A program made the position numbers and the translations under genes. 64,000 nucleotides of DNA from Brevibacillus choshinensis (lineage in GTDB: Bacteria; Bacillota; Bacilli; Brevibacillales; Brevibacillaceae). The notes beneath the pieces are model-generated. The model was not told where the DNA came from and ran no database searches. It worked only from the letters and a program-made list of their open reading frames with translations. The stretch lies in NCBI RefSeq assembly GCF_001420695.1, contig NZ_LJJB01000010.1, positions 1,737,114-1,801,113 of the forward strand, in the 5' to 3' direction. This document shows, piece by piece, positions 17,149 through 26,047 of this stretch (positions are counted from its first letter, which is position 1; the number at the start of each line of letters is the position of its first letter).

Positions 17149-18843
17149 ATGACTATCTCATCGAAACTCCCACCTGCTACCCCTCTTCTGACAGAAAGGC
17201 GAATCGCCAAAACCTCACCCAACATAGACCCTCACGAAGAATGGTACGAAATCACCCTGACTTCCACTGATGCACTCGAAATTCACATCAACAATCTGAC
17301 ACACCCCGACTCCTGCATCGAAATCTATGACAAATTCGGTACCAGGCTAGAGCATTCTTCCTTTACACCCGATTCACCTATTATTCATCACTTCTTTCCT
17401 GAGAAAGAGGGCCTCTATTTCATTCGGCTAACTATTGGACCTGACCCTAATCCCGATCATCTCTACCAGCTCTTCGTTGACAGGTACACTCCCCTTTCCG
17501 GTACGATCATCGGCTCGATCAGGCTTACCGCGGAAGAAGGGCCTTATCTAATCGGACCCAGAGACCTGATCATCCCCGCTGGAAGTAGTGTAACGGTAGA
17601 AGCAGGAGCAACGCTCAATGTTCGTGGCCCAAACAAGATCGTGGTCCAAGATTCTGGAGCCCTCTATCTTTGCGGCGAAAGTACCAACCACATCACTATT
17701 ATCGGGGCAATCGGTGATCCTACCAAACACCAATGGAACCAGCTCTTCAAATCCCCGCAGGCAGAGACTCTCACCCAGCATCTTGTCATCCAATACGATA
17801 ACGACGAGAACGGAATTGACTTTCTTTCGTTTCCTACCCCGTTTGTTGCTACAGCATCGACATTCGAAGAGTTTACCGCCACCATCGAAGAAGCTTCCCA
17901 TTACAGACGGGCAGCCATCATTCCTCCCGCAGCTCGACTCGAATACATCAAAACGTGGTTTAAGCAGGCCAGTCCTTATCACTTCAGCTTCCTCGAGGAA
18001 CTCATACCCTTTGAGCTCTACTTTGGCAACGACGTCACCTCTTTCGCTGACTGGGAAATGGACAGCCTCCGTGTCAGTTCCGAACGATTTGATGCCGGGC
18101 ACATCAACTACTGGGATTTCGTCAATGGCAATTTCACGAGTGATCTCGTCGAGGCGGCACAGCTATTCACCAACAAACAGAGCAGTTCGGAGCCTCGCAT
18201 TCAACGCATGATTGATTTTCTCAACATCGGACAAAACTGGCGCCAAACCCATGGATACTTCAAATGGTATGATCTGCTCAACCCGTTCAACAAGGAAGGC
18301 GAGGAATTCGAAAGAACGTTCGAACAAATGGCCCCGACCTTCTGGTTGGCCCACAATACTTCGATCATCTATTGGGATAAAAAAGCGCGTGAACTAGGGC
18401 TTTGGGAAAAAGAAAATGTGCTGGAACAACAATTTATCAACTCCGTGATTATCCGCGTTCATTTCGCAGCAGATTTGCCCTTCACGATCCCCGGTTATGG
18501 AAATAACATCCCACCTGTTGGCTTCGTCGGAATCTCCATCAACCACGGCCCTCTGAGTTATCCCAAGCAGTATCCGATTCCTGCGCCCGAGCACGATGTC
18601 AACTTTGGCACCTTATCGATCGCATCCTACTTGAAGTTTTTCTTTGATACTCTGTTTAACCGCAGAACCAACTCCATCTACACCTGGTGGATCCCTACTC
18701 AAGCGGACCAACAATTATATCAATTGCTCAAAGAGAAGGGGATCTCGGTCGATTCTCCTCCAGAGGATTGGGATCGCGAATTCATCCAGCCTTCGCAAAA
18801 AACATTAGAAGAGATTCAGCACTTTTACCTGACGATTGCGTGA
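17149..18843 (+). CDS. Orphan 564-residue protein with PPC-like and beta-helix-like N-terminus
   Basis: I do not recognise the whole protein. It has no signal peptide or membrane helix. Residues ~25-110 resemble a bacterial pre-peptidase C-terminal (PPC) beta-sandwich: WYEITLTSTDALEIHINNL, then CIEIYDKFG and GLYFIRLTIG. Residues ~135-190 look like a few turns of parallel beta-helix (IIPAGSSVTVEAGATLNVRG, ALYLCGESTNHITIIGA). The C-terminal two thirds (~200-564) is a tryptophan- and tyrosine-rich region, partly helical, with many FxW/YW pairs (INYWDFVNG, FKWYDLLNPF, IYTWWIP) and no motif I know. AGGAG precedes the ATG and a terminator follows, so it is expressed alone. It could be a carbohydrate- or protein-binding factor; that is a guess. 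Confidence 0.6.
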   Translation: MTISSKLPPATPLLTERRIAKTSPNIDPHEEWYEITLTSTDALEIHINNLTHPDSCIEIYDKFGTRLEHSSFTPDSPIIHHFFPEKEGLYFIRLTIGPDPNPDHLYQLFVDRYTPLSGTIIGSIRLTAEEGPYLIGPRDLIIPAGSSVTVEAGATLNVRGPNKIVVQDSGALYLCGESTNHITIIGAIGDPTKHQWNQLFKSPQAETLTQHLVIQYDNDENGIDFLSFPTPFVATASTFEEFTATIEEASHYRRAAIIPPAARLEYIKTWFKQASPYHFSFLEELIPFELYFGNDVTSFADWEMDSLRVSSERFDAGHINYWDFVNGNFTSDLVEAAQLFTNKQSSSEPRIQRMIDFLNIGQNWRQTHGYFKWYDLLNPFNKEGEEFERTFEQMAPTFWLAHNTSIIYWDKKARELGLWEKENVLEQQFINSVIIRVHFAADLPFTIPGYGNNIPPVGFVGISINHGPLSYPKQYPIPAPEHDVNFGTLSIASYLKFFFDTLFNRRTNSIYTWWIPTQADQQLYQLLKEKGISVDSPPEDWDREFIQPSQKTLEEIQHFYLTIA

Positions 18844-18851
18844 CAACAAAC

Positions 18852-18898
18852 AGACCCGAATGCCTGATTGCAAAACATCATCGGCACCGGGTCTTTTT
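18852..18898 (+). terminator. Terminator of the orphan gene
   Basis: AGACCCG pairs with CGGGTCT; an inner GCC..GAT / ATC..GGC stem extends the hairpin, and five T residues follow. Confidence 0.75.
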
Positions 18899-18912
18899 CG
18901 TTTTGATTCATC

Positions 18913-19653
18913 CTACCCAAAGTAATTCTGGATCGCCACTTTCATCCTTGCTTGGTGGGCCGCAAACTGCTTGTGTCGATGTCCATTAGCCCCTGATGGA
19001 TGAGGGAATCCCCACAGACATTGTAGCGCATCCAGCTTTCCTTCCCCCTCCAAAAGCTGGAGCACACTCTCCACTCCTTTTCCGAGAGGGATCAAGAGAG
19101 TCTGCTTCCATGCTGGGAGTTCTTCCTGCACGAATCCCATTACAGCGTTTGTAAGAAAGGGTGTAGCTACTAGATGGGGATCACTACCATTATAATTTTG
19201 CTGCTCAACAAACACCGGATATCGAAGCAAAGAGGTCGTATGAAGTAGCGATCGACGCTCGTAAAACAAGTCTTCGCAGGACGTTACACCCAGATGCTGA
19301 TGTAGATCAAGTGCATCCAGAAAGGCGACCAGGTTGGTTCTCATACTACCCACAAAGCTCGCTGCTTGTTTCGCGTTTTGGCATACTTCCTCGTCGGGCA
19401 GGCCTGCTTCCAGACATCGCCTTGCTTCTTGCATCGCAATCTTCATTTGATTCCAGCCGGGCGTGATCCCCAAAATGATGACCTTGGCGGATCGATTGAC
19501 ATACTCATTGTGTGGCGCATAGTACGTCCTCAGCTTCCCGTCGCTATCCATCAGAAAATCATCGACCAGCAAGTCTGCCTTCGTCAGCATCCTATCCTTT
19601 GGCAATGACAAGATGGCTTGCTTGTATTGTGGTAAATGGGTAGTGATGAGCAT
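18913..19653 (-). CDS. Uracil-DNA glycosylase-superfamily protein
   Basis: A 246-residue protein in which two superfamily motifs can be read: VIILGITPGWNQ (~57-68), corresponding to the first UDG loop (G.xPG), and GFPHPSGANGHR (~216-227), corresponding to the minor-groove HPS loop. The middle differs from classic Ung, MUG or family 4 enzymes. The usual catalytic Asp or Asn of loop one appears replaced (TPGWNQ), so repair activity is uncertain. The start follows AGGGGC. It begins 14 bases after the topB stop codon, so it is probably cotranscribed with topoisomerase III, which suits a role in DNA transactions. Confidence 0.7.
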   Translation of the reverse strand: MLITTHLPQYKQAILSLPKDRMLTKADLLVDDFLMDSDGKLRTYYAPHNEYVNRSAKVIILGITPGWNQMKIAMQEARRCLEAGLPDEEVCQNAKQAASFVGSMRTNLVAFLDALDLHQHLGVTSCEDLFYERRSLLHTTSLLRYPVFVEQQNYNGSDPHLVATPFLTNAVMGFVQEELPAWKQTLLIPLGKGVESVLQLLEGEGKLDALQCLWGFPHPSGANGHRHKQFAAHQARMKVAIQNYFG

Positions 19654-19667
19654 CGATAGATTAGCCC

Positions 19668-21869
19668 CTACTCCTCAAACTTGAATTTAGCCAACGCATC
19701 CTTCAGAGCCGAGTTCATTCCCTCGTCCGTATCCTTATCCTGCCCCTTGAGATAATTGGCTACTTCTTTCTTGGAAACCTTGCTGCCCTTTTCCTTGTCC
19801 CGGCGTTCTTGGAAGGTCGTCAGCTTTTCCCGATGCCCGCAGACGCACACAAATGTCTGCTTTTCGCCTTCCCCGCGCAATTCCAGTCGCTTATGACATT
19901 GTGGACATCTGGCGTTTGTCTGCTTGGAAATGCCTTTGCGGTACCCACATTCCCGATCCTGACACACCAGCATTTTGCCCCGCTTCCCGTTTACCTCCAA
20001 CAGAAACTTGTTGCATTCCGGACATCTGGTTCTCGTCAGGTTATCGTGTCGGAAGGTCTGCTCACTGTTTTTGATCTCATGAACGACTGCTTTCGCGTAG
20101 GTCTTCATTTCCCCGATAAAAGCCTGCTTGCTCAAGCTACCTTTGGCGATTGCCCCCAGCTTTTGCTCCCACTGAGCGGTCAGTGTAGGCGACTGCATTT
20201 CATCCGGGACGAGCTCCAGCAGCTGTTTTCCTTTTGCTGTAACGAAAATGTGTTTCCCCCGCTTCTCGAACAGGAAGCTGTTAAATAACTTCTCGATCAC
20301 ATCAGCGCGAGTCGCAACGGTACCAAGCCCGCCCGTTTCCCCGATCGTTTTGATCAGTTCTTTGCTTTCGTTCGCCATATATTTCGCGGGATTTTCCATC
20401 GCGCTCAGTAGAGCTGCTTCGGTAAAAGCCTCCGGTGGCTTCGTCTCACCCTTGGTCTGGGCAACGTTACTGATGCGCAGTCGATCGCCCTTTGTGATCG
20501 ATGGCAAGAGCTGTTCTGCGACGCCATCCTTGGTATCCTCGTCCTCCACATCGTGGTCGTATACTTCTTTCCAGCCTTTGGCGAGTACCGTTTTTCCTCT
20601 GGCGATGAATAGCTCCTTGGCCAGTTTCGCCTGGATCGTGGTTTGCTCGTATTCAAAAGCAGGGAACAAGACTGCCAGGAATCGCTTCACCACAAGGTCA
20701 AAAATCTTGCGTTCCTTGTCACTCAAATTCGCCAAAAGGACCGATTGCTCCGTCGGGATAATCGCATGGTGATCGGATACTTTACTGTCATCCACGAAGG
20801 CTTTGTTCCCTTTAATCGGTGCACGCAGCAGCTTGGCGGCAAAAGGAGCATACGGCTTCATTTGTACGGCTTTGACCCGATCTGGAAGCGTCTCTACGAT
20901 ATCGGCTGAGAGATAGCGTGAGTCCGTCCGCGGATACGTAACCACCTTGTGATGTTCATAGAGGCCTTGCATGATCGAGAGCGTTTCCTTTGCCGAATAG
21001 CCAAATATCTTGTTGGCGTCCCGTTGCAGTTCCGTAAGATCATACAGCTGGGGAGCAAACGTTTTTTTGTGGGCCTTGGTCACCTCGACTACCTCAGCGA
21101 TACTCTCTTTTTTCAGAGCCGCCAATAGCTGATCAGCCTTTTCCTTGGAAAACGTTCGGATATCCTTGGTCTGCTGATCCTGCCATTGAAGCTGGATCGG
21201 CCCCTCTGCCACAGCGGTCAATCCGTAAAATGGCTTCGGTGTAAATTGACGAATCTCTTCTTCTCGCTTCGCCACAATCGCCAGTGTCGGAGTCTGTACA
21301 CGACCGCAGGATAGCTGCGCATTGTGTTTGCAGGTCAACGCACGAGTGGCATTGATCCCTACCAGCCAGTCTGCCTCTGCACGAGCAGCAGCGGAGGCAA
21401 ACAGATTATCATACGCTTTGCCATCCTTCAGATTGCGAAACCCATCCCGAATAGCCTTATCCGTCACTGAAGATATCCAGAGTCGCTTGATCGGCTTGCT
21501 CACATGCGCCATTTCAATGATCCAACGGGCGACAAGCTCGCCTTCACGTCCAGCATCTGTCGCAATCACGATATCCTTTACATCGTTTCGCTTCATTTGT
21601 TGTTTCACGGTATGGAACTGCTTGTTGCTTTCCTTGATGACTACCAGCTTCAGCGGAGACGGCATAATGGGGAGATCCTCGATTTTCCACGAACTGAATT
21701 GCTGCCCGTACACCTCTGGATCAGCCAATGTGACGAGATGTCCCAAGGCCCACGTAACGATATATGTATCTCCTTCAAAATAACCGTTTCCTTTTTTCTG
21801 ACACTGCAATACTCGCGCGATATCTCGTCCAACGGAAGGCTTTTCAGCCAGTACAAGTGTTTTCCTCAT
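19668..21869 (-). CDS. topB: DNA topoisomerase III
   Basis: A 733-residue type IA topoisomerase, close to the length of Bacillus TopB. The Toprim domain opens the protein (LVLAEKPSVGRDIARVL) and holds the acidic metal site TDAGREGE (~105). The catalytic tyrosine is in YPRTDSRYLS (~310). The C-terminus carries zinc-ribbon pairs (CPECNKF, CQDRECGY, CPQCHKRL, CVCGHRE) and an acidic tail. It passes single strands and decatenates DNA, often working with RecQ-type helicases. The start at 21869 (MRKTLVLAEK) is preferred over the upstream in-frame ATG because AAAGGGTG is correctly spaced and the Toprim strand starts there. Confidence 0.95.
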   Translation of the reverse strand: MRKTLVLAEKPSVGRDIARVLQCQKKGNGYFEGDTYIVTWALGHLVTLADPEVYGQQFSSWKIEDLPIMPSPLKLVVIKESNKQFHTVKQQMKRNDVKDIVIATDAGREGELVARWIIEMAHVSKPIKRLWISSVTDKAIRDGFRNLKDGKAYDNLFASAAARAEADWLVGINATRALTCKHNAQLSCGRVQTPTLAIVAKREEEIRQFTPKPFYGLTAVAEGPIQLQWQDQQTKDIRTFSKEKADQLLAALKKESIAEVVEVTKAHKKTFAPQLYDLTELQRDANKIFGYSAKETLSIMQGLYEHHKVVTYPRTDSRYLSADIVETLPDRVKAVQMKPYAPFAAKLLRAPIKGNKAFVDDSKVSDHHAIIPTEQSVLLANLSDKERKIFDLVVKRFLAVLFPAFEYEQTTIQAKLAKELFIARGKTVLAKGWKEVYDHDVEDEDTKDGVAEQLLPSITKGDRLRISNVAQTKGETKPPEAFTEAALLSAMENPAKYMANESKELIKTIGETGGLGTVATRADVIEKLFNSFLFEKRGKHIFVTAKGKQLLELVPDEMQSPTLTAQWEQKLGAIAKGSLSKQAFIGEMKTYAKAVVHEIKNSEQTFRHDNLTRTRCPECNKFLLEVNGKRGKMLVCQDRECGYRKGISKQTNARCPQCHKRLELRGEGEKQTFVCVCGHREKLTTFQERRDKEKGSKVSKKEVANYLKGQDKDTDEGMNSALKDALAKFKFEE

Positions 21870-21952
21870 GTGCGACACCCTTTCAAACCAACTAACAATC
21901 AATATTTCCATTCTAAACAAAAAATGATCGATGGGGGTTATAAATAGGCAAG

Positions 21953-21984
21953 AAAAAAACGCAGTCCCCTACGAGACTACGTTT
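21953..21984 (-). terminator. Terminator of the 188-residue hypothetical gene
   Basis: ACGTAGTCTC pairs with GGGACTGCGT on the minus strand (with mismatches) around a short loop, followed by seven T residues. Confidence 0.8.
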
Positions 21985-21990
21985 TACCTT

Positions 21991-22557
21991 CTACTTTCGA
22001 TAGCTCGTGCTACCTATTTTCTTGCGTGCTGTTGAGAATAGGATCGGTGTACGGTTGATGGTGTTTCGGAGTACATCACGGAACACAAATGCGGCTACCC
22101 TATTGAAATTGTTGAACAGGTCGGACAGATCATCATTAAAGAATTGAATCACCTGGGCCTTAAACACGGGGTACACCGCGGTAAAACTGATAGACGCCCT
22201 GACCACGGCAAAATTGAACAATCGATTGGTACGGAATGCTACTCGATAGAAGTTTGCGATTTCACGAGGAGAAAGGGCCCGCGAAATGGGTTGAACCACG
22301 TTCCCTTCGGTGGTTTTGACCCTCACATGTATGCGTAGATTCCCGATTTGTTTTGTCCGTACTAGCAGAGTAGCAAGAGCCCGCGCTTTTTGCGTGCCTT
22401 GAACATGAAGGGTGATTCGGAAGTTACCACCCGGCATTTCACTCAAAGGCTCTACACGAACCAACGGGTCATTACCTATTGAGAATTTGATTTCGTTAAA
22501 ATATGTGGCTTCTGGAGGAGATAGTCGAATTTGAGCCTTCTTCCGGGGATTAGTCAT
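21991..22557 (-). CDS. Hypothetical 188-residue basic protein
   Basis: I do not recognise this protein. It is basic, without a signal peptide or membrane helix. The first ~90 residues are strand-rich (FRITLHVQGTQKARALATLL, LRIHVRVKTTEG), and the rest is helical and rich in F, N and R (ANFYRVAFRTNRLFNFAVVR, DLFNNFNRVAAFVFRDVL). AGGTAGGTG precedes the ATG and a terminator follows, so it is a monocistronic real gene. The alternation of Phe and Asn in the second half is unusual for a soluble enzyme and could point to a structural or spore-surface protein; this is only a guess. Confidence 0.6.
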   Translation of the reverse strand: MTNPRKKAQIRLSPPEATYFNEIKFSIGNDPLVRVEPLSEMPGGNFRITLHVQGTQKARALATLLVRTKQIGNLRIHVRVKTTEGNVVQPISRALSPREIANFYRVAFRTNRLFNFAVVRASISFTAVYPVFKAQVIQFFNDDLSDLFNNFNRVAAFVFRDVLRNTINRTPILFSTARKKIGSTSYRK

Positions 22558-22768
22558 GCTGCACCTACCTCTTTCTGTTACAACTTCCTGATTTGATTTA
22601 TCCTATTATTTATTGAGAATGTTTGTAACCGTACATGCCTATGAAGAACGCCCTTTTTCCTAACGGTCACCGTCTATTGTCGCGTTTTTACAAGACTCAC
22701 TCTTTCTTTTCCTCTATGATGGAAAAAGGTTACAAAAATGATGTTATCGAGGATAAGGAGGATTACCT

Positions 22769-23218
22769 ATGGAACTCACGTATGTGACTTATATTGGGGC
22801 AAAGCCGGAGGAAGTGTGGAATGCTCTCATTTCACCAGAAGGGACGAAAGCTATCTTTTTCGGGTCTGTCCTGAAATCGACATTTGAAGTCGGTGCGCCT
22901 TATGAATATGTTGGTCCTGGGAATGATGGAGAAGAGACGGTTCACGTCTATGGCAATATTCTCGCGTTTGAACCTTTCCAACGCATGAGCTATACGGAGC
23001 ATCCAGGCCCCTCTTACAATGAAAATCATGCCGATCTGGAAACACGGGTGACGGTCACGCTGGAAACGGTAGGTAGCTGCACAAGGCTCACACTGGTGAA
23101 CGATCAGTGGCCAGCTAATCACCCTTCCTATGAACGGACGAAGGATAACTGGCATTACGTGATCAGCAGTATAAAAACGTACGTAGAAACAGGAAAAACT
23201 TTAGATTTTGGTTGGTGA
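22769..23218 (+). CDS. SRPBCC / AHSA1-like START-fold protein
   Basis: A 149-residue protein of the activator of Hsp90 ATPase homologue 1-like (SRPBCC) family. The first strand and helix read TYVTYIGAKPEEVWNALISP, and the C-terminal helix follows NDQWPANHPSYERTKDNW. The fold forms a deep hydrophobic pocket, and members bind lipids or hydrophobic ligands; many small bacterial ones are next to ArsR regulators, which is not the case here. AAGGAGG precedes the ATG. The next gene begins 7 bases after the stop, so they form an operon. Confidence 0.85.
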   Translation: MELTYVTYIGAKPEEVWNALISPEGTKAIFFGSVLKSTFEVGAPYEYVGPGNDGEETVHVYGNILAFEPFQRMSYTEHPGPSYNENHADLETRVTVTLETVGSCTRLTLVNDQWPANHPSYERTKDNWHYVISSIKTYVETGKTLDFGW

Positions 23219-23224
23219 TTATTT

Positions 23225-23797
23225 GTGGAAAGTGGAAAGACCATCTACGTCGCACTCTTGCGGGGAATAAACGTAGGCGGCAAGAATAAAATCAAGATGG
23301 CCGAGTTACGTACGGCGCTAGAGAATATCGGGCTTAGTCGTGTGAAGACATACATCCAGAGCGGAAATGTCCTCTTTGAGTCACAAGAAGACGAGGCCTC
23401 AGTACGTCAGCAGATCGAACGAGAGATTGCGTCCGTCTTTGGGATCACGCTCACGGTCGTCATGAGAACAGCTGAAGAAATGGAGCATATTGTCAGCCAT
23501 TGCCCGTTCTCAGCAGAGCTCATTGCTGATGCGGCCGCTTCATGCGTGGGAGAGAGCCTCTATGTTGCTCTCCTGCCCGAATCGCCGCCCTCCTCTGGTA
23601 TAGAGAAGCTGGCAGCTGCCAATAACGGAAATGATGAGTATCACATTTCAGGACGCGATGTGTACCTGTTGTTCCGCCACAGTGTTCGTGATGCCAAGCT
23701 ATCCACGAATCTGCAAAAGCTCGGTGTACAGGTGACCGTTCGAAACTGGAACACGATGAACAAGCTTGTGGAGATGGCCAAAGAGATGCGGCTATAA
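23225..23797 (+). CDS. DUF1697-family protein
   Basis: A 190-residue protein with the DUF1697 opening YVALLRGINVGGKNKIKMAE (~8-27) and YIQSGNVLFES (~44). Function is unknown across the family; its N-terminal half resembles a ferredoxin-like fold. It starts with GTG at 23225, with GGTTGGTGA as a weak ribosome site, and likely relies on translational coupling with the SRPBCC gene seven bases upstream. The C-terminal part (VQVTVRNWNTMNKLVEMAKE) is complete, matching the family's usual length. Confidence 0.85.
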   Translation: MESGKTIYVALLRGINVGGKNKIKMAELRTALENIGLSRVKTYIQSGNVLFESQEDEASVRQQIEREIASVFGITLTVVMRTAEEMEHIVSHCPFSAELIADAAASCVGESLYVALLPESPPSSGIEKLAAANNGNDEYHISGRDVYLLFRHSVRDAKLSTNLQKLGVQVTVRNWNTMNKLVEMAKEMRL

Positions 23798-23803
23798 GAA
23801 TGC

Positions 23804-23841
23804 AAAAGAGGTAGCCCGGCTTGATGCAGGCTACCTCTTTT
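23804..23841. terminator. Bidirectional terminator between DUF1697 and the GNAT gene
   Basis: AAAAGAGGTAGCC pairs with GGCTACCTCTTTT (13 bp). T-runs lie on both sides, so it can serve the convergent genes on either strand. Confidence 0.9.
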
Positions 23842-23849
23842 CCGTTTTT

Positions 23850-24399
23850 CTATCGATTGTTATATTGTTCTTTCGTCAGCACATACATCAGCTCGCCATT
23901 GCATTCTTCATCATCGCCGGTCAATCCTTGGAGCTCGCGGTCAAAGGTAAAACCTAGCTTTTTAAAGATTTTCAACGATGCTACGTTACGTGGGTCAGCC
24001 TTAGCGTACAGCCGGTCCAGTCCGATCATGTCAAATGTATAGGCTGTCAACGCTGCTGCTGCTTCATTCGCGTAGCCATTTCCCCAATAATCTCGACCTA
24101 TTAAATAATACAACTCTTTGTCCGGTGCGATAAAATCAAGTACGCCGACTCCGCACAGTCGCCTTGCTATGAATCGCGAATGAATATTTGAAAGCTTGAT
24201 CAAAAGGTGTTTGGTAGCTGTCTATCAACCACTTGAACAGCTTTTGATAGTCTTCCAGCGTCATGACACCAAAATGCAAGTAGGTGAACAGCTCCGGATC
24301 TTGCATCAGTTTAAAAGACTCCATCAAATCACTTTCAATGTAAGGGCGGATGATGAGGCGTTCTGTTTCCAAGCGCATCATGGATAAGGCTGTATTCAT
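23850..24399 (-). pseudogene. Frameshifted GNAT N-acetyltransferase (RimJ/RimL type)
   Basis: The first frame starts at 24399 behind AGGAGG and reads the RimJ-type opening RLETERLIIRPYIESDL, continuing to KYSFAIHSKAT. The second frame resumes in register with the family at RLCGVGVLDF, then GRDYWGNGYANEAAAAL (the acetyl-CoA loop) and NVASLKIFKKLGFTF, ending at 23850. Joining the two gives a normal-length acetyltransferase of about 182 residues. The frame change lies at about 24151-24165. It is either a real lesion or a sequencing indel; the rest of the gene is undamaged, so the event would be recent. Confidence 0.85.
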
Positions 24400-24412
24400 A
24401 TAAGTAATCCTC

Positions 24413-24446
24413 CTAGTCTGTGGTTGTTATGCTTGTGGTAGACTAG
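24413..24446. repeat. Inverted repeat upstream of the GNAT gene
   Basis: CTAGTCT (24413-24419) and AGACTAG (24440-24446) form 7-bp arms around a 20-base centre, partly overlapping the GNAT ribosome-binding region. Possible operator or mRNA hairpin; no further support. Confidence 0.35.
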
Positions 24447-24534
24447 TGTTGGAAACTGGCATCGCTATCCCCCACTTTCCAAATATTACAATTAGTATAT
24501 CGGGAACAGCTCTCAGATAACAATACCAACCTGC

Positions 24535-24562
24535 AAAAAAACCACTCCAACGATAGGAGTGG
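24535..24562 (-). terminator. Terminator of the YjdM/PhnA gene
   Basis: CCACTCC pairs with GGAGTGG around a 7-base loop, followed by seven T residues on the minus strand. Confidence 0.9.
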
Positions 24563-24582
24563 CCTTCTTTTTTGTGCTTCAA

Positions 24583-24924
24583 CTATACCTTTTTCACAAA
24601 CTCGGATTTCAGCTTCATCGCGCCAAATCCATCGATTTTGCAATCAATATCATGATCGCCATCCACCAGACGGATATTTTTCACGCGTGTTCCTATTTTT
24701 AATACAGAGGAACTTCCCTTCACCTTCAGGTCTTTGATGACCGTCACCGTGTCCCCATCGTTCAAAACATTTCCATTGGCATCTTTGACGATCTTTGTAT
24801 CATCTCCACTGTCGGCACCTGCTTCTGGTGACCATTCGTGACTGCATTCCGGGCAGACCAAATGATTTCCATCTTCGTACGTATATTCGGATTTACATTT
24901 TGGGCAGTTTGGCAAATTAGACAT
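24583..24924 (-). CDS. yjdM: Zinc-ribbon protein YjdM (formerly PhnA)
   Basis: A 113-residue cytoplasmic protein with an N-terminal zinc ribbon (CPKC ... CPEC, residues ~8-30) and a C-terminal beta domain containing [22 protein letters not shown] and [20 protein letters not shown]. It matches the YjdM/PhnA family closely in length and both domains. The name PhnA arose from a mistaken link to phosphonate use; no phosphonate genes are present here and the cellular role is not established. It is monocistronic with a strong terminator. Confidence 0.9.
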   Translation of the reverse strand: MSNLPNCPKCKSEYTYEDGNHLVCPECSHEWSPEAGADSGDDTKIVKDANGNVLNDGDTVTVIKDLKVKGSSSVLKIGTRVKNIRLVDGDHDIDCKIDGFGAMKLKSEFVKKV

Positions 24925-24961
24925 GATTTCATGTTCTCCCTTCGTTTAGTCTCTTCCCCCA

Positions 24962-25339
24962 TCATGCATCTGGCTGACTGCAAGCAATACTGTCCGCTCC
25001 ATTCTTCATCTCTTCCTTGCGTAACGCAATATAATGTTCTCCCAAAACGATCATCTGCGCAAGTACAGGCTCCAGACTTTTTCCAAACTCGGTTAACGCA
25101 TACTCCACCTTGAGTGGAACAGAGGGAAACACCGTTCGTTGCACAATGCCGGTTTCCTCCAATTCACGCAATTGTACAGTCAGCACATGCCTGGAAATAC
25201 CGGGAATCGCTCGATGGAGTTCACCAAACCGTCTTGTTTGCTGAAGCAATTCATAGATAATCCGCGGCTTCCACTTGCTGCTGATCATATTCAGCCCTAC
25301 GTCAACAGGGCAACCGAACTCAGAATCCTGGTATGGCAT
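24962..25339 (-). CDS. HxlR-family winged-helix regulator
   Basis: A 125-residue HxlR-type regulator. It has the N-terminal cysteine (FGCPVD), the segment ISSKWKPRIIYELLQQTRRF leading into the recognition helix, and SRHVLTVQLRELEETGIVQR (~50-70). Such proteins respond to electrophiles, oxidants or aldehydes, often through the N-terminal cysteine, and control the adjacent gene. The start at 25339 (MPYQDSEFG) is chosen because GGAGG lies 5 bases upstream; the ATG four codons earlier would overlap that site. It is divergent from the NTF2-like gene, which is its likely target. Confidence 0.9.
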   Translation of the reverse strand: MPYQDSEFGCPVDVGLNMISSKWKPRIIYELLQQTRRFGELHRAIPGISRHVLTVQLRELEETGIVQRTVFPSVPLKVEYALTEFGKSLEPVLAQMIVLGEHYIALRKEEMKNGADSIACSQPDA

Positions 25340-25456
25340 GTTGACCTCCATCTGGTTAAGTATTGATGACTAGGTCATCTTTTTCTGCGTACTTATGTCC
25401 GCCCGGTAATTCGTTTAAGCTGGGATTGTATTCATCATAACGAAAGAGGCGAGCTT

Positions 25457-25894
25457 ATGACAGATCTTATCCATCAACATCTGGTAATGAATCCCGAAGA
25501 TATGAATACCGCCTTTGCCCGCGCCTATAATTCCGGCGACATCGACAATCTGCTCGCTTTGTATGAGCCAAACGGCATTTTGATGTCTCCACAAGGTTCC
25601 CCGGATGAAGGGATACAAAACATCCGTAAAACGCTGAACGATTTGCTCAATCTACGAGGCACCATGAATTCCAACAACGTCTACTGCATTCCTTTTGAAA
25701 ATATCGCTCTCTTGCGTGCCAATTTCACCCTGAACGGCTTCGATGCTTCTGGAAATGACATGCAAGTAAAAGGGCACACCTCAGAAATCGTAAGAAGGCA
25801 GCCTGACGGACGATGGTTATACATTGTGGATCATCCGTTTGGGGCAAATCCGTTGACTGAACGGAACGGAGGTGGCACCGGCTGTGAGGAGTGA
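25457..25894 (+). CDS. NTF2-like (SnoaL/DUF4440-type) protein
   Basis: A 145-residue protein of the nuclear transport factor 2 superfamily. The first helices read NTAFARAYNSGDIDNLLALY, then EPNGILMSPQGSPDEGIQNI, and the C-terminal strands end GRWLYIVDHPFG. These cone-shaped domains hold small ligands, and act as isomerases, cyclases or binding proteins; no catalytic pair can be assigned here. GAAAGAGG precedes the ATG. It is divergent from the HxlR regulator. Confidence 0.8.
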   Translation: MTDLIHQHLVMNPEDMNTAFARAYNSGDIDNLLALYEPNGILMSPQGSPDEGIQNIRKTLNDLLNLRGTMNSNNVYCIPFENIALLRANFTLNGFDASGNDMQVKGHTSEIVRRQPDGRWLYIVDHPFGANPLTERNGGGTGCEE

Positions 25895-25944
25895 TATTAC
25901 AGGTAAGGGGTCCTGCTTCGCTTTATACCGGCCATAAAATAGCA

Positions 25945-25986
25945 AAAGGTCGACTCGTATCAAGCAGGGTCGACCTTCGCGTTTTT
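25945..25986. terminator. Bidirectional terminator between the NTF2-like gene and the glycan cluster
   Basis: AAGGTCGAC pairs with GTCGACCTT around a 15-base loop. T-rich tracts follow on the plus strand (CGCGTTTTT) and on the minus strand (TTTTGCTATTTTA). Confidence 0.8.
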
Positions 25987-26047
25987 CCAGACATATTCTA
26001 CCGGAGACAATCCGACGATACATGTAAATCCTTGCTTAAGTAAAAGG

